From: Doryteuthis pealeii
Taxonomy: Eukaryota; Mollusca; Cephalopoda; Myopsida; Loliginidae
NCBI GenBank assembly: GCA_023376005.1
Contig: CM042151.1
Location: 81,202,199 to 81,266,198, forward strand
Direction of reading: 5' to 3'
Length of the DNA: 64,000 nucleotides
Position numbers and translations under genes: made by a program. Below are positions 11,902 to 24,114 of this stretch, piece after piece (position 1 is the first letter of the stretch; each line of letters opens with the position of its first letter). Under the pieces are notes generated by a model. It had not been told where the DNA came from. It saw only the letters and a list, made by a program, of their open reading frames with translations, and did not search any database.

Positions 11902-12076
11902 CTATGTCTTTGCCTATTTTCTCGAACTTGAGTTTCAAAATTGTAAGTAAAGTTTTTAAAAAAAACATTAATTTTCTACCATAAGACGAACCCAGTTTTG
12001 ATGAAGGTAAAAAAGGAAACGATTTCGATAAACATCGAAAACAAATATGACGTTGTGGACACGTGTTAACAAAAAT
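11902..12076 (-). other. Gene A exon 1 (5' untranslated)
   Basis: It runs from the promoter block to the donor at 11901. By position and by homology of its flanks it corresponds to exon 1 of genes B-F. An ATG-initiated frame crosses it (12124 to 11894), but that frame is not conserved in the other genes, so I treat the exon as non-coding. Confidence 0.55.
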
Positions 12077-12110
12077 AATGGCGTCGCTTCCGTTTCCTTG
12101 CGCCATTTTT
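12077..12110 (-). promoter_or_regulatory. Gene A promoter block
   Basis: In sense it contains GGAAACGGAAGC followed by GACGCCATT (YY1-like), as in the other five genes. The NRF1-like GCGCATGCGC half is missing here and is replaced by AAAATGGCGCAA. An upstream A+T block shared with B, C, E and F lies at about 12150-12215. Confidence 0.65.
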
Positions 12111-12129
12111 AACACTAATTCCATTTATA

Positions 12130-13689
12130 TTGAACGTCTAGGGCGAACATAATTTTATTCGATATAAGAGTTTAATTATATTATTACGCAGTAAAGGCAA
12201 GGATAATATTAATGACGAACTGAATAGTTCACCAAGCCATCGTTTTGTTAGTATCCAATATTAAAACATGGTAAATCTGAATGCCTTTTTTTTTTATTCA
12301 AGTTATTTCAAAATAATAGGTATGTTCAAAATAACTAAAGGGGTATAATAAATAAGAAATTAAAACCAAATTTATTTAATCATTTTCATCTTTACCCGTC
12401 TTATTTGTCTCCCTTGGAGTATGCAAGATTTGAGGAAAAGAAAAAAAGAATAAATCTTTTAATAAAAAAATTGTTTCTGACTTTAACTTTTTCATTTTTT
12501 TCATTCAAAAAGTATTTTTTGTACTTGAAATCTAAAATTGATGAAATAATGAAATTATATGATCTTTTAATTTGCAGTCATCTAAAAAAAAAAAATGAGG
12601 ATGGGCGAGAAAAAACAAAGCAAAAAAAAAAACAGTTCCAGAATCCATTACATTTCTTATGACTTAATTTTAAGTTCACTGAATTCTTTTGTTTTTTGTT
12701 TGTCTGATTTCTCTCCCTTGGAGCAATACAGTATTTGAGGAAAGAAAGAAACAATAAAATTTTAAATTGTTTCCTTTCTTGAATGAAATTTAAAAGCATT
12801 TGTCATTTGTGAAAATGTTTTCTAAATAGTAAATGGCAAGAGGGACAATTAATAGAAACCATAAAGAAAGATCAAAAATATTATTTTTCACTTTTCATTA
12901 TTATTCAGGAAAATTAAGATCCATTTTTAAATCTTTAACATTCATATTTTTTCTTATTTCTTTCATTCAAAAGATATTATTTTAACTTGAAATTGAAAAT
13001 TGATGAATTATGTCATCTTTTACTTTACAGTCATCTAAAAATATTTTTTTAAATAGAAAAAAATTCTTTTTTTATCACTTCTTATTAATTCTTTTTCCTT
13101 ACTTCTCTTGGCATTCTTGACCATTTCTCTTTTTATTTATTTATTTTTTAGCAGTAAATCATTATACCTTAAAAAATAAGACAAGAAAATTCCATGTCAA
13201 ATCATCCAGAAAAAAATAAACTTATCACCCACCTCCTTCAATTTTTCTGAAATTGTGTACAGTTGCGAATTATGTTAAAGTTAGATACTCACAAAAATTT
13301 GAACTTTCTATTCCAAAAATTTGCAGAGTTATGTCGATTTTTAGCTCTCTAAATTTAAGGTGGTGCCATGAAAAATGGCAACTTTTTGTAATCTATTTTT
13401 GTTTGTAAAATAAGTTCTAGAGCTTCCCTACTAATCAGTTTTAAGTTATCGATGATTTTTGATTTTTTCATAGCAAGATCAATATCCCAATGTGGCACTG
13501 TACCAATGACAAAATCTTTTTTTATTATTATTTCACATATATTGAACATTATTTGTACCAAAAAAATAGTTTGGTTTTTGCTCAGAACGAAGCTACTCAC
13601 ATAGCAGGAACACCTTGGTGGAGCCCATCCTCTCCAAGTCTGTTTTTGAATAATGACTGATTCTGAATTATCAGTTAATTAGCAAATTA
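12130..13689. other. A+T-rich region upstream of gene A with internal duplications
   Basis: No gene is seen. About 12390-12620 and 12690-13060 carry two diverged copies of the same material (CTCCCTTGGAGNA and GCAGTCATCTAAAAA words). The stretch 12780-12920 also matches 33140-33310, upstream of gene C, so promoter flanks were copied with the genes. The stretch 13130-13370 matches 39240-39430 in the opposite orientation. Confidence 0.55.
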
Positions 13690-14262
13690 TTGGTTGGTTG
13701 GATTTTATGGCATGTTAACCCTTGGGTTATTTTATGCTGAAGACATTTCTCTTTTATTCATTCTTGTTGGTTATTCACTTATTTTAAACCCATAGATGGG
13801 ACTCTAACAAATACTATCACTCAGAGTCAGTGTGGAATTTAGAGTAATGGCAAAGAAAGTTCATTCCACACTTCTTAAAGCTCTAAAATTGGAGCCTCAC
13901 CACCAGATGCAGTTTAAAATCATACACTGAACACTAAGACTCTCAGCCACTGCTTTCTAGCACATATATGATAAAAAGGGTTGGGGGTTTGCCATAAAAG
14001 TAATAGGGTCAGAAGAATCATATACACACTATTGCTTGATGTGATCAGCTGATTGATTGGATAGGACCTCTCCAACCAATCATCTAGCCTAAGTAAGGGC
14101 CAAAGTGGAGTGTTGCATGTCATGGACTGCTCAGCCACTCAGATTCTGTCCTTCAGCATCATGGGTTGCCTCTCATAGCCAACAGATGGCCTCATTAGGC
14201 AGGTCATATCCCTCTGCAGATGTGCAGTCAGCATTTTCTACAGCCCCACCCACAAACCATCT
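13690..14262 (+). repeat. Dispersed repeat R1, copy 3
   Basis: This is a diverged copy of 3193-3792. Landmarks are TTATGGCATGTTAACC, AACCCATAGATGGGA, and TCATGGACTGCTCA near the end. Confidence 0.65.
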
Positions 14263-14311
14263 AATTAACATCTTTTTATTTATACCTTTTATTATATATG
14301 TATATTGTATA

Positions 14312-14510
14312 TATTATATAGTGTGTACAGAAATAACCTACTCGAGTTTCACCATAAGGATCTTCAGGGTTAAATCCACTGAATTAATCAAGATATTGAT
14401 GAACTGCAGTTAGCTGAAATTAATCAATATCTTGATTAATTCAGTGGATTTAACCCTGAAGATCCTTATGGTGAAACCGAGTAGGTTATTTTTGTACACA
14501 CTATATAATA
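14312..14510. repeat. Fold-back element, about 90-bp arms
   Basis: The left arm (ATTATATAGTGTGTACAGAA, then AACCTACTCG and on to TCAAGATATTGAT) is repeated almost perfectly as its reverse complement ending TACACACTATATAAT. Only about 20 bp separates the arms. The result is an extruding hairpin or a recent fold-back insertion. Confidence 0.85.
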
Positions 14511-14639
14511 GATCCGCTATACTTATGTATTGAGCACTTTATATTTGTTATAATGCTAACTCATCCAAGTAATTTTGGACAAAATTTCTCTTTAGTGTGC
14601 ACTTTGAAAATGTAGTTAAAAAAATTTTTTTTTTTTAAT

Positions 14640-16189
14640 TAATTGAACGTGTTGGACAAAGACATTGTAGTATGCGAGTTTGAATTCCAGTCACGCTATT
14701 ATATTCCCTTTTGGGCTAATATCCTTCGAAAACTTATGAACCCTTCCATACCCCCATTAATGGGTAAATACTGCTACCATTCTTCTACAACAGTGGATTT
14801 GGCATTAAATAACCCACAAATGTTGAAAAAGCCATTAACCAAATAAACATAACCAGACCAGATATTTCAACCAAGCTATCTTTCTACAAGGGTCTGGTTT
14901 AACATAAAGTTTAAGCACATTCAATTAATATCTTTTTATTTATATCTTTTATTAAACATTAGATATTGGACAAAAGTCAGCATAGTGTGTGTTACATTTT
15001 TATGTACAAAGAAATTATTAAGACTGAATTACAAGATGAACTCAGATGTTGATAATTAACAATTAATTTATTTAATGCAGTGCAGAGCTAATGCTTCAAC
15101 CAAAAGAGTCACTTAAAACTCAACTTTTTAAAGTATTTAACTATAGCAAGCATGCTTGGGGTTAACTTGTAGGTGCCTCACTCTTTTGTGATTGCACTTA
15201 GGCCATTTCCTGTGAGGTCTATTTTTATTTGTCTGCACAGGAGGTGATGATGATGGTAGGTCAGATATGTCCATTAGCAAGTCCAGTGGAATAGTTGTCA
15301 ATTATGTTGTTCCTGGTGTATTTGAGAATCAAAGAAGCAATATTAATTCCTGAAAATCAATAACAGAACTGAGATCAATAGAGTTCATCATACAATAAAC
15401 CAACAATGAACCAAAATCCAACACACACACACAGACACTCCAGACACATACATAACAGACCTTCACACTCACAGACCAACAACAAATCATAGATAATGAC
15501 AATTTTTATGTACAATTTCTCTGAATGTTTGAGATGAGGCTTGATAATTAGTATTATCTGCGTTATTCGGACTATTTTCCCCATCCTCATTGTTATTTGT
15601 ACAACATTTCGGCTGATATGCCCTCCAGCTTTCTTCAGGTATTACAAGGAAGTTTCCGAGTTCGAAAAGAAATACCTGAAGAAGGCCGGAGGGCATATCG
15701 GCTGAAACATTGTACAAATAACAATGAAGATGGGAACAATAGTCCGAATAACGCAGATAATACTAATTTTTATGTATTTGATGTTTTTGGTGCATTTGAG
15801 AATCAAAGAAGCAATATTAATAGCCAAACTATTCCTGCAAATCAATAACAGAACTGAGGTCAATACAGAGTTCATCATAAAATAAACCAACAACCAACAC
15901 ACACACTCATACACACACAGACTCACCAGACACATACATAACACACCTTCAGATTGAAAGACCAACAACAAATCATAGATAATGACAACTTTTATGTACA
16001 AAGAAATGATTAAGACTGAATTAAAAGATTGATTTATTGTTGATAATTAACAATGGATTGATCTAATACAGGGCAAAGCTGATTCTTCAATCAAAACAGT
16101 CACTTTTAACTTTGTGGAGGACCAAATAAAGTGTAATGTCAATCCATTTGTCACACTTGATCCTTCTCCTTACACAACGCACAATATAT
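14640..16189. repeat. Tandemly repeated module with nested palindrome
   Basis: About 500 bp recurs: TTTATGTACAAAGAAAT..TTAAGACTG at 14999 and 15988, and GAATCAAAGAAGCAATATTA at 15332 and 15800 followed by a CA-rich tract. Between the copies, 15547-15767 is an inverted repeat of about 220 bp. Its arms read ATTATCTGCGTTATTCGG...TTCTTCAGGTATT and the complement. One arm reappears alone at 40905-41000. I see no protein that could be assigned. Confidence 0.65.
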
Positions 16190-17407
16190 CTCTGTGAAAA
16201 TGCTCTGCACATTTTCTCTCAAGTGCATATTTTGAAAATTTAATTTACTGAAAAGAGATTCCCACATTTACATCAAGATTGATGTTTCTTACTCAAGTAT
16301 ATTTTCATATGTCTTTTCAAATCAAACCAGAAACCTAAAAAAATTATGATTAATTTTGTGAGACGACCTGTTCCTTACTCTGCTCTTTCGATGTACTCGT
16401 CTAGATCCCAACGTTGTGAATTATGTGCCGGCCGAATTTAAAGCACTAGTCAGAAACAGGCTCACAAGAATTAAGAAAACAAGACACATGGAAGAAGGTG
16501 TGTTGATACTCGCTGGCTGCTACTGTCTACTACTGCTGCTATCCCTACTGGCAAACTTGACACTTCAACGGCGAACTTAACCCTTCGATCCCCGGGTTCT
16601 AACTAACTTAGGGCTCGAGTTTAGTTGTATTTATGTCAAATTCCCCTACCCAAACCATCTTTCCGGACCACACAAATGGCCAGAACTTAAATAAATCGCA
16701 GACTTCGAGTCGCCATTAACCCTTAAAATTAAAGCACTCAAATATTTTTTCCAGACAATCCATCTACAATATGTTGATCATTAATTTTTTCAAAAGAGAA
16801 TTTCTCCTAAAAAATCCTTTTTGCTTTTAATACCTGGGTGCCTAAGATATTATCACCAAGTGGTCTCATTTCATGGTGGCATACAGGTCTCTTTAAACTT
16901 TACGACCTAATCTTTGGATTCATAAAAAGGTCAGCCACCCACCCCTTTTACTTATGCCGGACCTTAACTTATTTCTCTTTCTTATTTATTTATTTATTTA
17001 TTCTGACCATGTTCGTCTTCAACCATAGTATCACAATTTCCTGTCAGCATTCCCATATGTCTTTTTAAAAGGACATGATTCTGAATATTTCAATGCACAT
17101 ACTAGAGAAGAAAATAGTTCCAGTCTTATGTATTTTTCCAAGGGATTTTATATATCATATATGGTGAAAATATTGATCCAAAAAGAAACAGTTTCAATGA
17201 AGTACATATTTGCTTGTGGTTTGTCAAACGCATTTACCTGAAATAGTGATTGACGCAAACAATGTTTGCTCTCCTGTGGTACTACCAGGTATTTGAAAGA
17301 AAATGAATAAATTTCGGAAAATCCAGTTGCTATCATCTGCTTTTTTTAAAATTGGAATTATCTAAAAATACTGATCCACACACTTGACAAGAAAATGGTT
17401 TCTCTCT
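16190..17407 (-). pseudogene. Decayed zinc fingers behind gene B, split by an unclassified insertion
   Basis: Minus-strand finger remnants at 16190-16340 and 17045-17407 resemble the tail of gene A (5750-6320). They are interrupted by about 700 bp (16345-17045) of less A+T-rich sequence with no recognised domain. The right-hand end, 17345-17407, is a clear finger (TTGTCAAGTGTGTGGATC) ending at the linker where LINE copy 2a begins. Confidence 0.6.
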
Positions 17408-17841
17408 CTTTTTTTTTCTTTAACAATTTCTAGAAACCAAGGGGCACCTGCATGGGGCTAATACTTGATTCCTTTATCAATAGTATTTGTATCCTAAGGA
17501 TTGTTTTAGGATGGAGCATGTTCCTTTGATAGCTGCTATTTGTAATTTCAGTGAGGCCTAAATTGCCCTGTCTTCTTGGTAGGTATATTCTGTCCATGCA
17601 CTGATGTTGGTAGGTAATGTTATATAAGGTTAGCATTGAATACTCCTCCCTCATCTTTCTTGCAATTAGGGTTGCCGGGTAGTCATTATCCTCTGTAGTG
17701 TTCTTTAATGTGTCGCAATTGAATTTTTCTGTGAGTAGTTGAGGTCTATTGTGATAGACATTAATTTTGATGGTCATTTACCATTGAGATTGTTTTATCC
17801 ACTGCCCCATGCTTAATATTGTGGCTTGATATGCACGGTTG
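17408..17841 (-). mobile_element. ZNF-linker LINE, copy 2a (rearranged)
   Basis: It has the same 3' untranslated end as 6321-6460, again starting directly at the finger linker (GGTTTCTCTC, then a T run). Two internal blocks are swapped relative to copy 1: 17555-17637 matches 7443-7526, and 17638-17841 matches 7214-7432. The coding part (ATLIARKMREEYS, MDRIYLPRRQGNLGL) is broken. Its far side abuts another decayed finger at about 17842. Confidence 0.8.
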
Positions 17842-19180
<1,339 letters not shown>

Positions 19181-19260
19181 TTCCTGTGTGTATTTGGATG
19201 AGACATCTAAATTGGAATCCTGTGAAAATGCTAATCTACACATTATAGATGAGAATGGTT

Positions 19261-19745
19261 GGTAATTTATGAGGAAGTGCATCCCGGTCTCCTGCCTCAA
19301 AAATTGCTACCTGGTGACTATTAAAATAACGACCCAGCTCAGTCTATTCAAAACTATCCATCTTCATATCTATCTATCTCAATTTGCTCATATTTATCTA
19401 TATTACTTTAAATACTAAGATTTTTTTTTATTCGTTTGTTTAATGTCTTGTTTTTAGTTTAAATAAACAAGAATTACGACAAAAAAAGAAGCGACCCCCC
19501 CCAATACATTTACTTGTCGAAAATATCTATCTCCATTTGTTCGTATCTATCTATATTATTTTGTTTGTTTATCTATCTATCTCAGTCTATTCAAAACTAT
19601 ATATCCATCTTCATATCTAAACAAGAATTACGGCAAATTACGATAAATAAACAAGAATTACGACAAGCTGGGGTTGTTATTTTGATAGTCACTGGGTAGC
19701 AATTTTTGAGGCAGGAGACCGGGACGCACTTCCTCATAAATTACC
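19261..19745. mobile_element. TIR element (MITE) with 8-bp target-site duplication inside a finger
   Basis: GAATGGTT flanks both ends (19253-19260 and 19746-19753). The terminal inverted repeats are about 79 bp (19261-19339 and 19666-19745), starting GGTAATTTATGAGGAAGTGC. The interior holds TATC-rich repeats and a C run, with no transposase. An 8-bp duplication suggests the hAT or Merlin group; the GG start does not decide between them. The disrupted finger reads on cleanly on either side. Confidence 0.85.
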
Positions 19746-19841
19746 GAATGGTTTCTCTCCTGTGTGTATTCGCATGTGACTTTGTACATAGCTCTTCTGT
19801 GAAAATGCTAATCCACAAACTTGACATGAAAATGATTTCTC

Positions 19842-19895
19842 GTTCTTTTTTTTCAATTTTCTTTAAAAATTTTTTTTAGAAATCAAGGGTCTCCT
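19842..19895 (-). mobile_element. ZNF-linker LINE, copy 3: 54-bp 3' stub
   Basis: On the plus strand a T run with CAATTTTCTTT is followed by TTTTTAGAAATCAAGGGT. This matches the extreme 3' end of the LINE at 6321-6370 and 57631-57680. It separates GATTTCTC from CTCTGTGTGTAT within a finger linker. It is an extremely 5'-truncated insertion at the same target as the longer copies. Confidence 0.75.
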
Positions 19896-20056
19896 TCCTC
19901 TGTGTGTATATGGCTTTTCAAAGCAGAGTTTGTTCGAAATGCTGTTCCACATATTTGTCAAGAAAATGGTTTATTTCCTGTATGTATTGGCATGTGAGTT
20001 TTTAAACTTCACTTCTGAGAAAATACTGATCCACACACTTGACATCAGAATAGTTT

Positions 20057-21085
20057 CTAACCTGTGTGTATTCGCATGTGTTTCTTTACATGGACCCTCT
20101 GTGAAAAGGCTAATCCACACACTTGACAGGAGAATGGTTTCTCACCTGTGTGTGTTCGCATATGGGTTTTTAAAGCAGACCCCTGCGAAAATGCTAATCC
20201 ACAAACTTCACATGAAAATGGCTTCTCTCCTGTGTGGATTCGTATGTGACTATCTAAACTGGTCTTCTGTGAAAATGCTAATTCACACACTTGACATGCA
20301 AATGGTTTCTCACCAGAGTGTATGCGAATATGTTTTATTAAATTGGTCTTCATCGAAAAGGCTAATCCACACACTTGACATGAGAATGGTTTCTCACCAG
20401 TATGTTTTCTCATGTGGCTTTTCAACCCGGAGTTTGCTGAAAATGCTAATCCACACACTTCACATGAAAATGGCTTCTCTCCTGTGTGGATTCGCATGTG
20501 ACTATCTAAACTGGACTTCTGTGAAAATGCTAATTCACACACTTTACATGGGAATGGTTTCTCACCTGTGTGTGTGCGTATGTGTTTTTGTAAATTGCTC
20601 TTCATCGAAAATGCTAATCCACACACTTGACAGGAGAATGGTTTCTCCCCAGTGTGTTTTCGCATGTGGCTTTTCAGTCCAGAGCTTGTTGAAAATGCTA
20701 ATCCACACACTTCACATGAAAATGTTTTTTCTCCTGTGTGGATTCGCATGTGACTATCTAAATTGGGTTTCTGTGAAAATGCTGATCCACACACTTCACA
20801 TGAGAATGGTTTCTCACCTGTGTGTTTGCGTATGTGACTTTTTAAATTGCTCTTCTGTGAAAATGCTAATCCACACACTTGACATGAGAATGGTTTCTCA
20901 CCACTATGTTTTCGCATGTGTCTTTTCAACCCATAGCTTGTTGAAAATACTGTTCCACATACTTGACAAGAAAATGATTTCTCTCCTTTCTGTATTTGCA
21001 TTTTAGAATTCTCTGAAAATCCTGATTCACCCACTTCAGAAGTGTAAGGTTGCTTTTCATTTTGTGTTTGCATGTTTACCTCCAA
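20057..21085 (-). CDS. Gene B: poly-C2H2 zinc-finger protein, 11 fingers, three-finger higher-order repeat
   Basis: This 342-residue open frame begins MEVNMQTQNEK. A first finger follows that has lost its metal ligands (YTSEVGESGF in place of YxCxVCGxxF). Eleven canonical fingers come next (residues about 38-342). Fingers 1-3, 4-6 and 7-9 repeat a module whose recognition segments are S(T/A)xxGL, (M/Q)KxNL and QKxxLDSH, so the array grew by duplicating about 252-bp blocks. It stops right after HTG: the next codon is TAG where GAG is expected. The last-exon acceptor is at 21295-21294, displaced about 11 bp from its place in the other genes. The intron reaches a donor at 23309-23308. It is probably a nuclear DNA-binding protein with no visible effector domain. 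Confidence 0.85.
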   Translation of the reverse strand: MEVNMQTQNEKQPYTSEVGESGFSENSKMQIQKGEKSFSCQVCGTVFSTSYGLKRHMRKHSGEKPFSCQVCGLAFSQKSNLKSHIRKHTGEKPFSCEVCGSAFSQKPNLDSHMRIHTGEKTFSCEVCGLAFSTSSGLKSHMRKHTGEKPFSCQVCGLAFSMKSNLQKHIRTHTGEKPFPCKVCELAFSQKSSLDSHMRIHTGEKPFSCEVCGLAFSANSGLKSHMRKHTGEKPFSCQVCGLAFSMKTNLIKHIRIHSGEKPFACQVCELAFSQKTSLDSHIRIHTGEKPFSCEVCGLAFSQGSALKTHMRTHTGEKPFSCQVCGLAFSQRVHVKKHMRIHTG

Positions 21086-21847
21086 ATGATAAGTTTAGTA
21101 AAATGTTGATTTATGTGTAAGAAATTTCTCCTTTGTTTTTCTATATGACTTGTCTGCTTGTATTTTGTAAGAAATCTATCAAACAGCAGAAATCTTTTAA
21201 AATACAGGTCCACATACTTTGAAATTATACCTTTTTCTGTTGATATAGGTTGCTTCCAATTTGAAAATTGTTATTCTCCTCTAGAATTGATATCTGCAAA
21301 TAAAGATGAATTTATTTTAAAATTTAAATCAAACATGAAAAATAAAGTAAAATAATTCCTTTCCCCAACAAATTTATAATGGTTTGGTTTATTCATTTGA
21401 ATATCAACCTTCACGTATTACTTAATGCCAAAACCATCCTTGTAGAGGAACAGTGGTAGTACTATTTAACCCATAGCTTTGACAATGAGGGTTTCATTAC
21501 TTTACCAAGGGTATTAGTCTCAAAGTGATAGTACAACTGGAATTGGAACTCACTATGATGTTGCAGTATGTTAGCTGTTTATCATCAAATTTGGATAAAT
21601 CCTTATCATGACAAGATAGATAATTTAGATTAGTAAGATTTACTCTAAGAATTGATGTTTGATATATAAAAAAGAAAATTTCAATCAGTTTTTAAAGTGC
21701 AATAAAATGTATTAAAAATAAATTACATGTGTAATATTATTTTCCTTTCTTTACTGATGCTCATTATAGACAAAAATTTGACCTTAGATAATCGATTTGA
21801 TTAATTTTAATTCATTTGTAAAATGAAAACAAGTCAACATTTTGGCA

Positions 21848-22830
21848 GTGCCTAATATAAACGCCACTAATATTTTGCACCCCAAAAATAAGGGTGGAGT
21901 CAAAGTTTAGTGACCTAAAAAAATCAGAAAGTTTTGAAATAAAATAATGGATACATTATAAAATTCATTCATTAGGTACCACCAAAATACATCATATGAT
22001 CAGTTTAGGAAGAAATGTAAATATTTTTTAACTTAAAAAAAAATTTTTGCAAAAAAGAAATAAAAAACATAAAGAGTTGTTACAAAGAAAAATAGTTAAT
22101 TCAACAATCAAATTATCCGATTGGGGAAAAATTACTCACCATTATCTTGAAAAATAAGTAAAACAGTCCATTTTTGAACAACAGGGTCAGTTTCTTTATT
22201 GATACTTTTTTAGCAGAATTCTGTATTCATGGTTCTTTTACTAAAAAACTCTTGCATAGAAACTTCTAAAAATCTTTTTTTGCCAGTTCCTTTTTTCATA
22301 TTTCCTTAAATAAAATATCGTGGGTGGGGTAGACCTCGCAAAAAAATATTTCCCCTAATATATTTGAGGAAAAAACTATTTCAACCATATTTTCATCAAA
22401 GGGTAAGTAATCACGGGAATTTTCGTGAAAATCGGACAATTAATTGATTTTTCATAGAATATTTTTAAAAAGCTTCTAGTCATAACTTGTTTTTGGCTAC
22501 GTTAAATTGCAATTGATTTAACAGTGCAAAAATGTAAACTTATTTTTGTAAGCTAAATTTTTTAATATAAATCATCAGGAGTTTTTTTTTTTATGTTTCT
22601 TCTTTCAAAAATGTTCAAGATAATATTAATCTTTATGCAAGTGTCATTGTGTTAAATATAGGGAAGGGGTAAATTTAACAGAGAAAATTGGTGGTACCTA
22701 TCATTTATCGATAAATTAACACAGAAAATTTCATTAAAATTGGATAATTCCCTGATTTATTGTAATTTTTCAATCGAGGGTGGGGTAAATTAATTTAGTA
22801 AAATACGGATTTTACGGCAACTTTGGCAGT
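21848..22830. repeat. FB1 inverted-repeat element interrupted by MITE-B
   Basis: The left part (GTCAAAGTTTAGTGACC, AAAATTCATTCATT) and right part (GATAAATTAACACAGAAAA, ATTCCCTGATTT) are contiguous in other FB1 copies but are split here by 21975-22698. TTTGGCAGTGCCTA occurs outside both ends (21840 and 22822) and may be a long target duplication or terminal sequence. Confidence 0.7.
21975..22698. mobile_element. MITE-B copy 1, TA target-site duplication
   Basis: The ends are GGTACCACC and its complement GGTGGTACC, flanked by TA on both sides. It splits an FB1 element whose uninterrupted form is seen elsewhere, which gives a clean empty site. The TA duplication suggests Tc1/mariner-type mobilisation. 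No transposase is present. Confidence 0.8.
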
Positions 22831-22976
22831 GCCTAAAGCATGACTGCAGTTTGAACTTACTCGCAATCCAGCACGTTAGCCAGACAACGGGGACTTGCCC
22901 CGGTGTAAAACTAGTTCAAGCAGAGACATACGTAGATTACGTTCCTTTCAAGCACCACATTGTATTATTTCTTGAT

Positions 22977-23237
22977 AACAAATGAGCATAAAAAATTACA
23001 ATGCGATTAAATAGGTAAATAATTTAAAAATAAAACATACATTTACTTGTGTCTATCTTCGGAAAAACAAGATTTATCAAGCATCTGTGTAAAAATCACA
23101 AAAAAATCATTTTCCTACTGGAAAACAAATCCAATGTTGACAACCGAAAATGTTACAGCGGCCAATTTAAAAGGAAAGTTTTGATGATAAATATTCTAAA
23201 CAAATATCGTGTTAAACGTGATACAGTATACTATTAA
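22977..23237 (-). other. Tandem duplicate of gene B exon 1
   Basis: This copy of 23240-23520 includes a donor (ACACAA/GTAAATG, GT at 23046-23045) but has no promoter motif upstream of its own. It could act as an alternative second exon or be inert. Confidence 0.55.
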
Positions 23238-23309
23238 TTCATAGATATGAAATGAGCATTAAAAATTACATAGTGTTTACATAGGTAAATAGAACAAACA
23301 CACACTTAC

Positions 23310-23524
23310 CTATGTAACATCGGAAAAATAGGACTCATCAAACGTCAGTGTAAAAATCACAAAAAATCTTCTTTTTTTTTCTATCGGAAAGCAAACCCAA
23401 TGTTGATATCTGAAAATGTTACTCAGTTTCAATGGCCAAGTGAAAATGAATGTTTTGATGATAAATGTTCTAAATAAATATCGTGTTAAACGTATAAACA
23501 CTCGATACGTGATTAACTTTTTTA
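23310..23524 (-). other. Gene B exon 1 (5' untranslated)
   Basis: It runs from the promoter to the donor ATAG/GTAAGTGTG. It shares with genes C, E and F the GATGATAAATG and AAATATCG-like stretches. No conserved start codon is seen. Confidence 0.55.
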
Positions 23525-23562
23525 TGATGGCCTCGCTTCCGTTTTACTGAGCATGCGCACAT
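23525..23562 (-). promoter_or_regulatory. Gene B promoter block
   Basis: In sense it reads GTGCGCATGCTC (NRF1-like), AGTAAAACGGAAGC, then GAGGCCATC. These are diverged versions of the blocks in the other genes. The conserved upstream A+T block (CGAAGATATAAATATT) lies at about 23568-23616. Confidence 0.7.
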
Positions 23563-23618
23563 TTCTCTTTATTTAATTTAATTCTATTGCACCGTAAAGC
23601 GAAGATATAAATATTATA

Positions 23619-24060
23619 GGTACCACCAATTTAGCGTACATAAATACTTAGAAAAAACGAGTTAAATTTAATTAAATGGATAATTTAAAGTAAAATTTTT
23701 GTTTAAGTCGAAAAGTAGTGACATAATGAGCACTCTATTATGGATGTCCAATCCGTCGTGTTAAATTTACACCCCTTATATTTAACACAATTAAATTTGA
23801 ATAAAGGTTAATATCATCTTCAAAATGTTTATACCATTGAAAAAAGGAAGCATTAAAAAAATCCTGGTGAATTTTAAAGAATTTTTGCAGCTTACGGAAA
23901 TAATGAAAATTATGAACAAAAACAATGTTTACATTTTTGCACCATTAAATCAATTGATATTTAACGTAGCCAAAAACAAATTATGACTACCTGTTTTTAA
24001 AAAAATTCTATGAAAAATCAAGTCAAATTTTCAAGAAATACTGAATTTTGCTAAAAATGT
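23619..24060 (-). mobile_element. MITE-B copy 2, truncated
   Basis: It starts TA/GGTACCACCAATTT and carries the reverse of the 22300-22690 interior (AAATTTACACCCCTTATATT, TAACGTAGCCAAAAACAAATT). The other terminus is missing. It begins only about 60 bp upstream of gene B's promoter block. Confidence 0.65.
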
Positions 24061-24114
24061 CATTGACATTTTAAAATTATTTGTTATTATAGTTTATTAT
24101 TAATTGTTATTATC

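Larger units (their letters stand above)
19181..20056 (-). pseudogene. Decayed distal fingers of gene B, interrupted by two elements
   Basis: Following gene B's stop, about three more fingers can be read with internal stops (TCT TGA in place of TCTTGT, AAG TGA). One linker is split by a 54-bp LINE stub (19842-19895). One finger is split by a TIR element (19261-19745), after which the finger resumes at 19180-19252. The array was therefore once longer. Confidence 0.75.
21294..23309 (-). other. Intron of gene B
   Basis: It contains a repeat with tRNA-SINE-like surroundings (21375-21560), an FB1 element (21848-22830) with a TA-flanked MITE nested in it, and a spare exon-1 copy (22977-23237). Confidence 0.65.

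Noticed and set aside
11894..12124. 76-residue minus-strand frame over gene A exon 1 as an N-terminal coding exon
   Set aside because: Not conserved in exon 1 of the other five genes, and the last exon has its own conserved start after in-frame stops.
19930..21006. A 358-residue plus-strand frame over gene B
   Set aside because: Antisense shadow of the finger array; no independent start context or domain.
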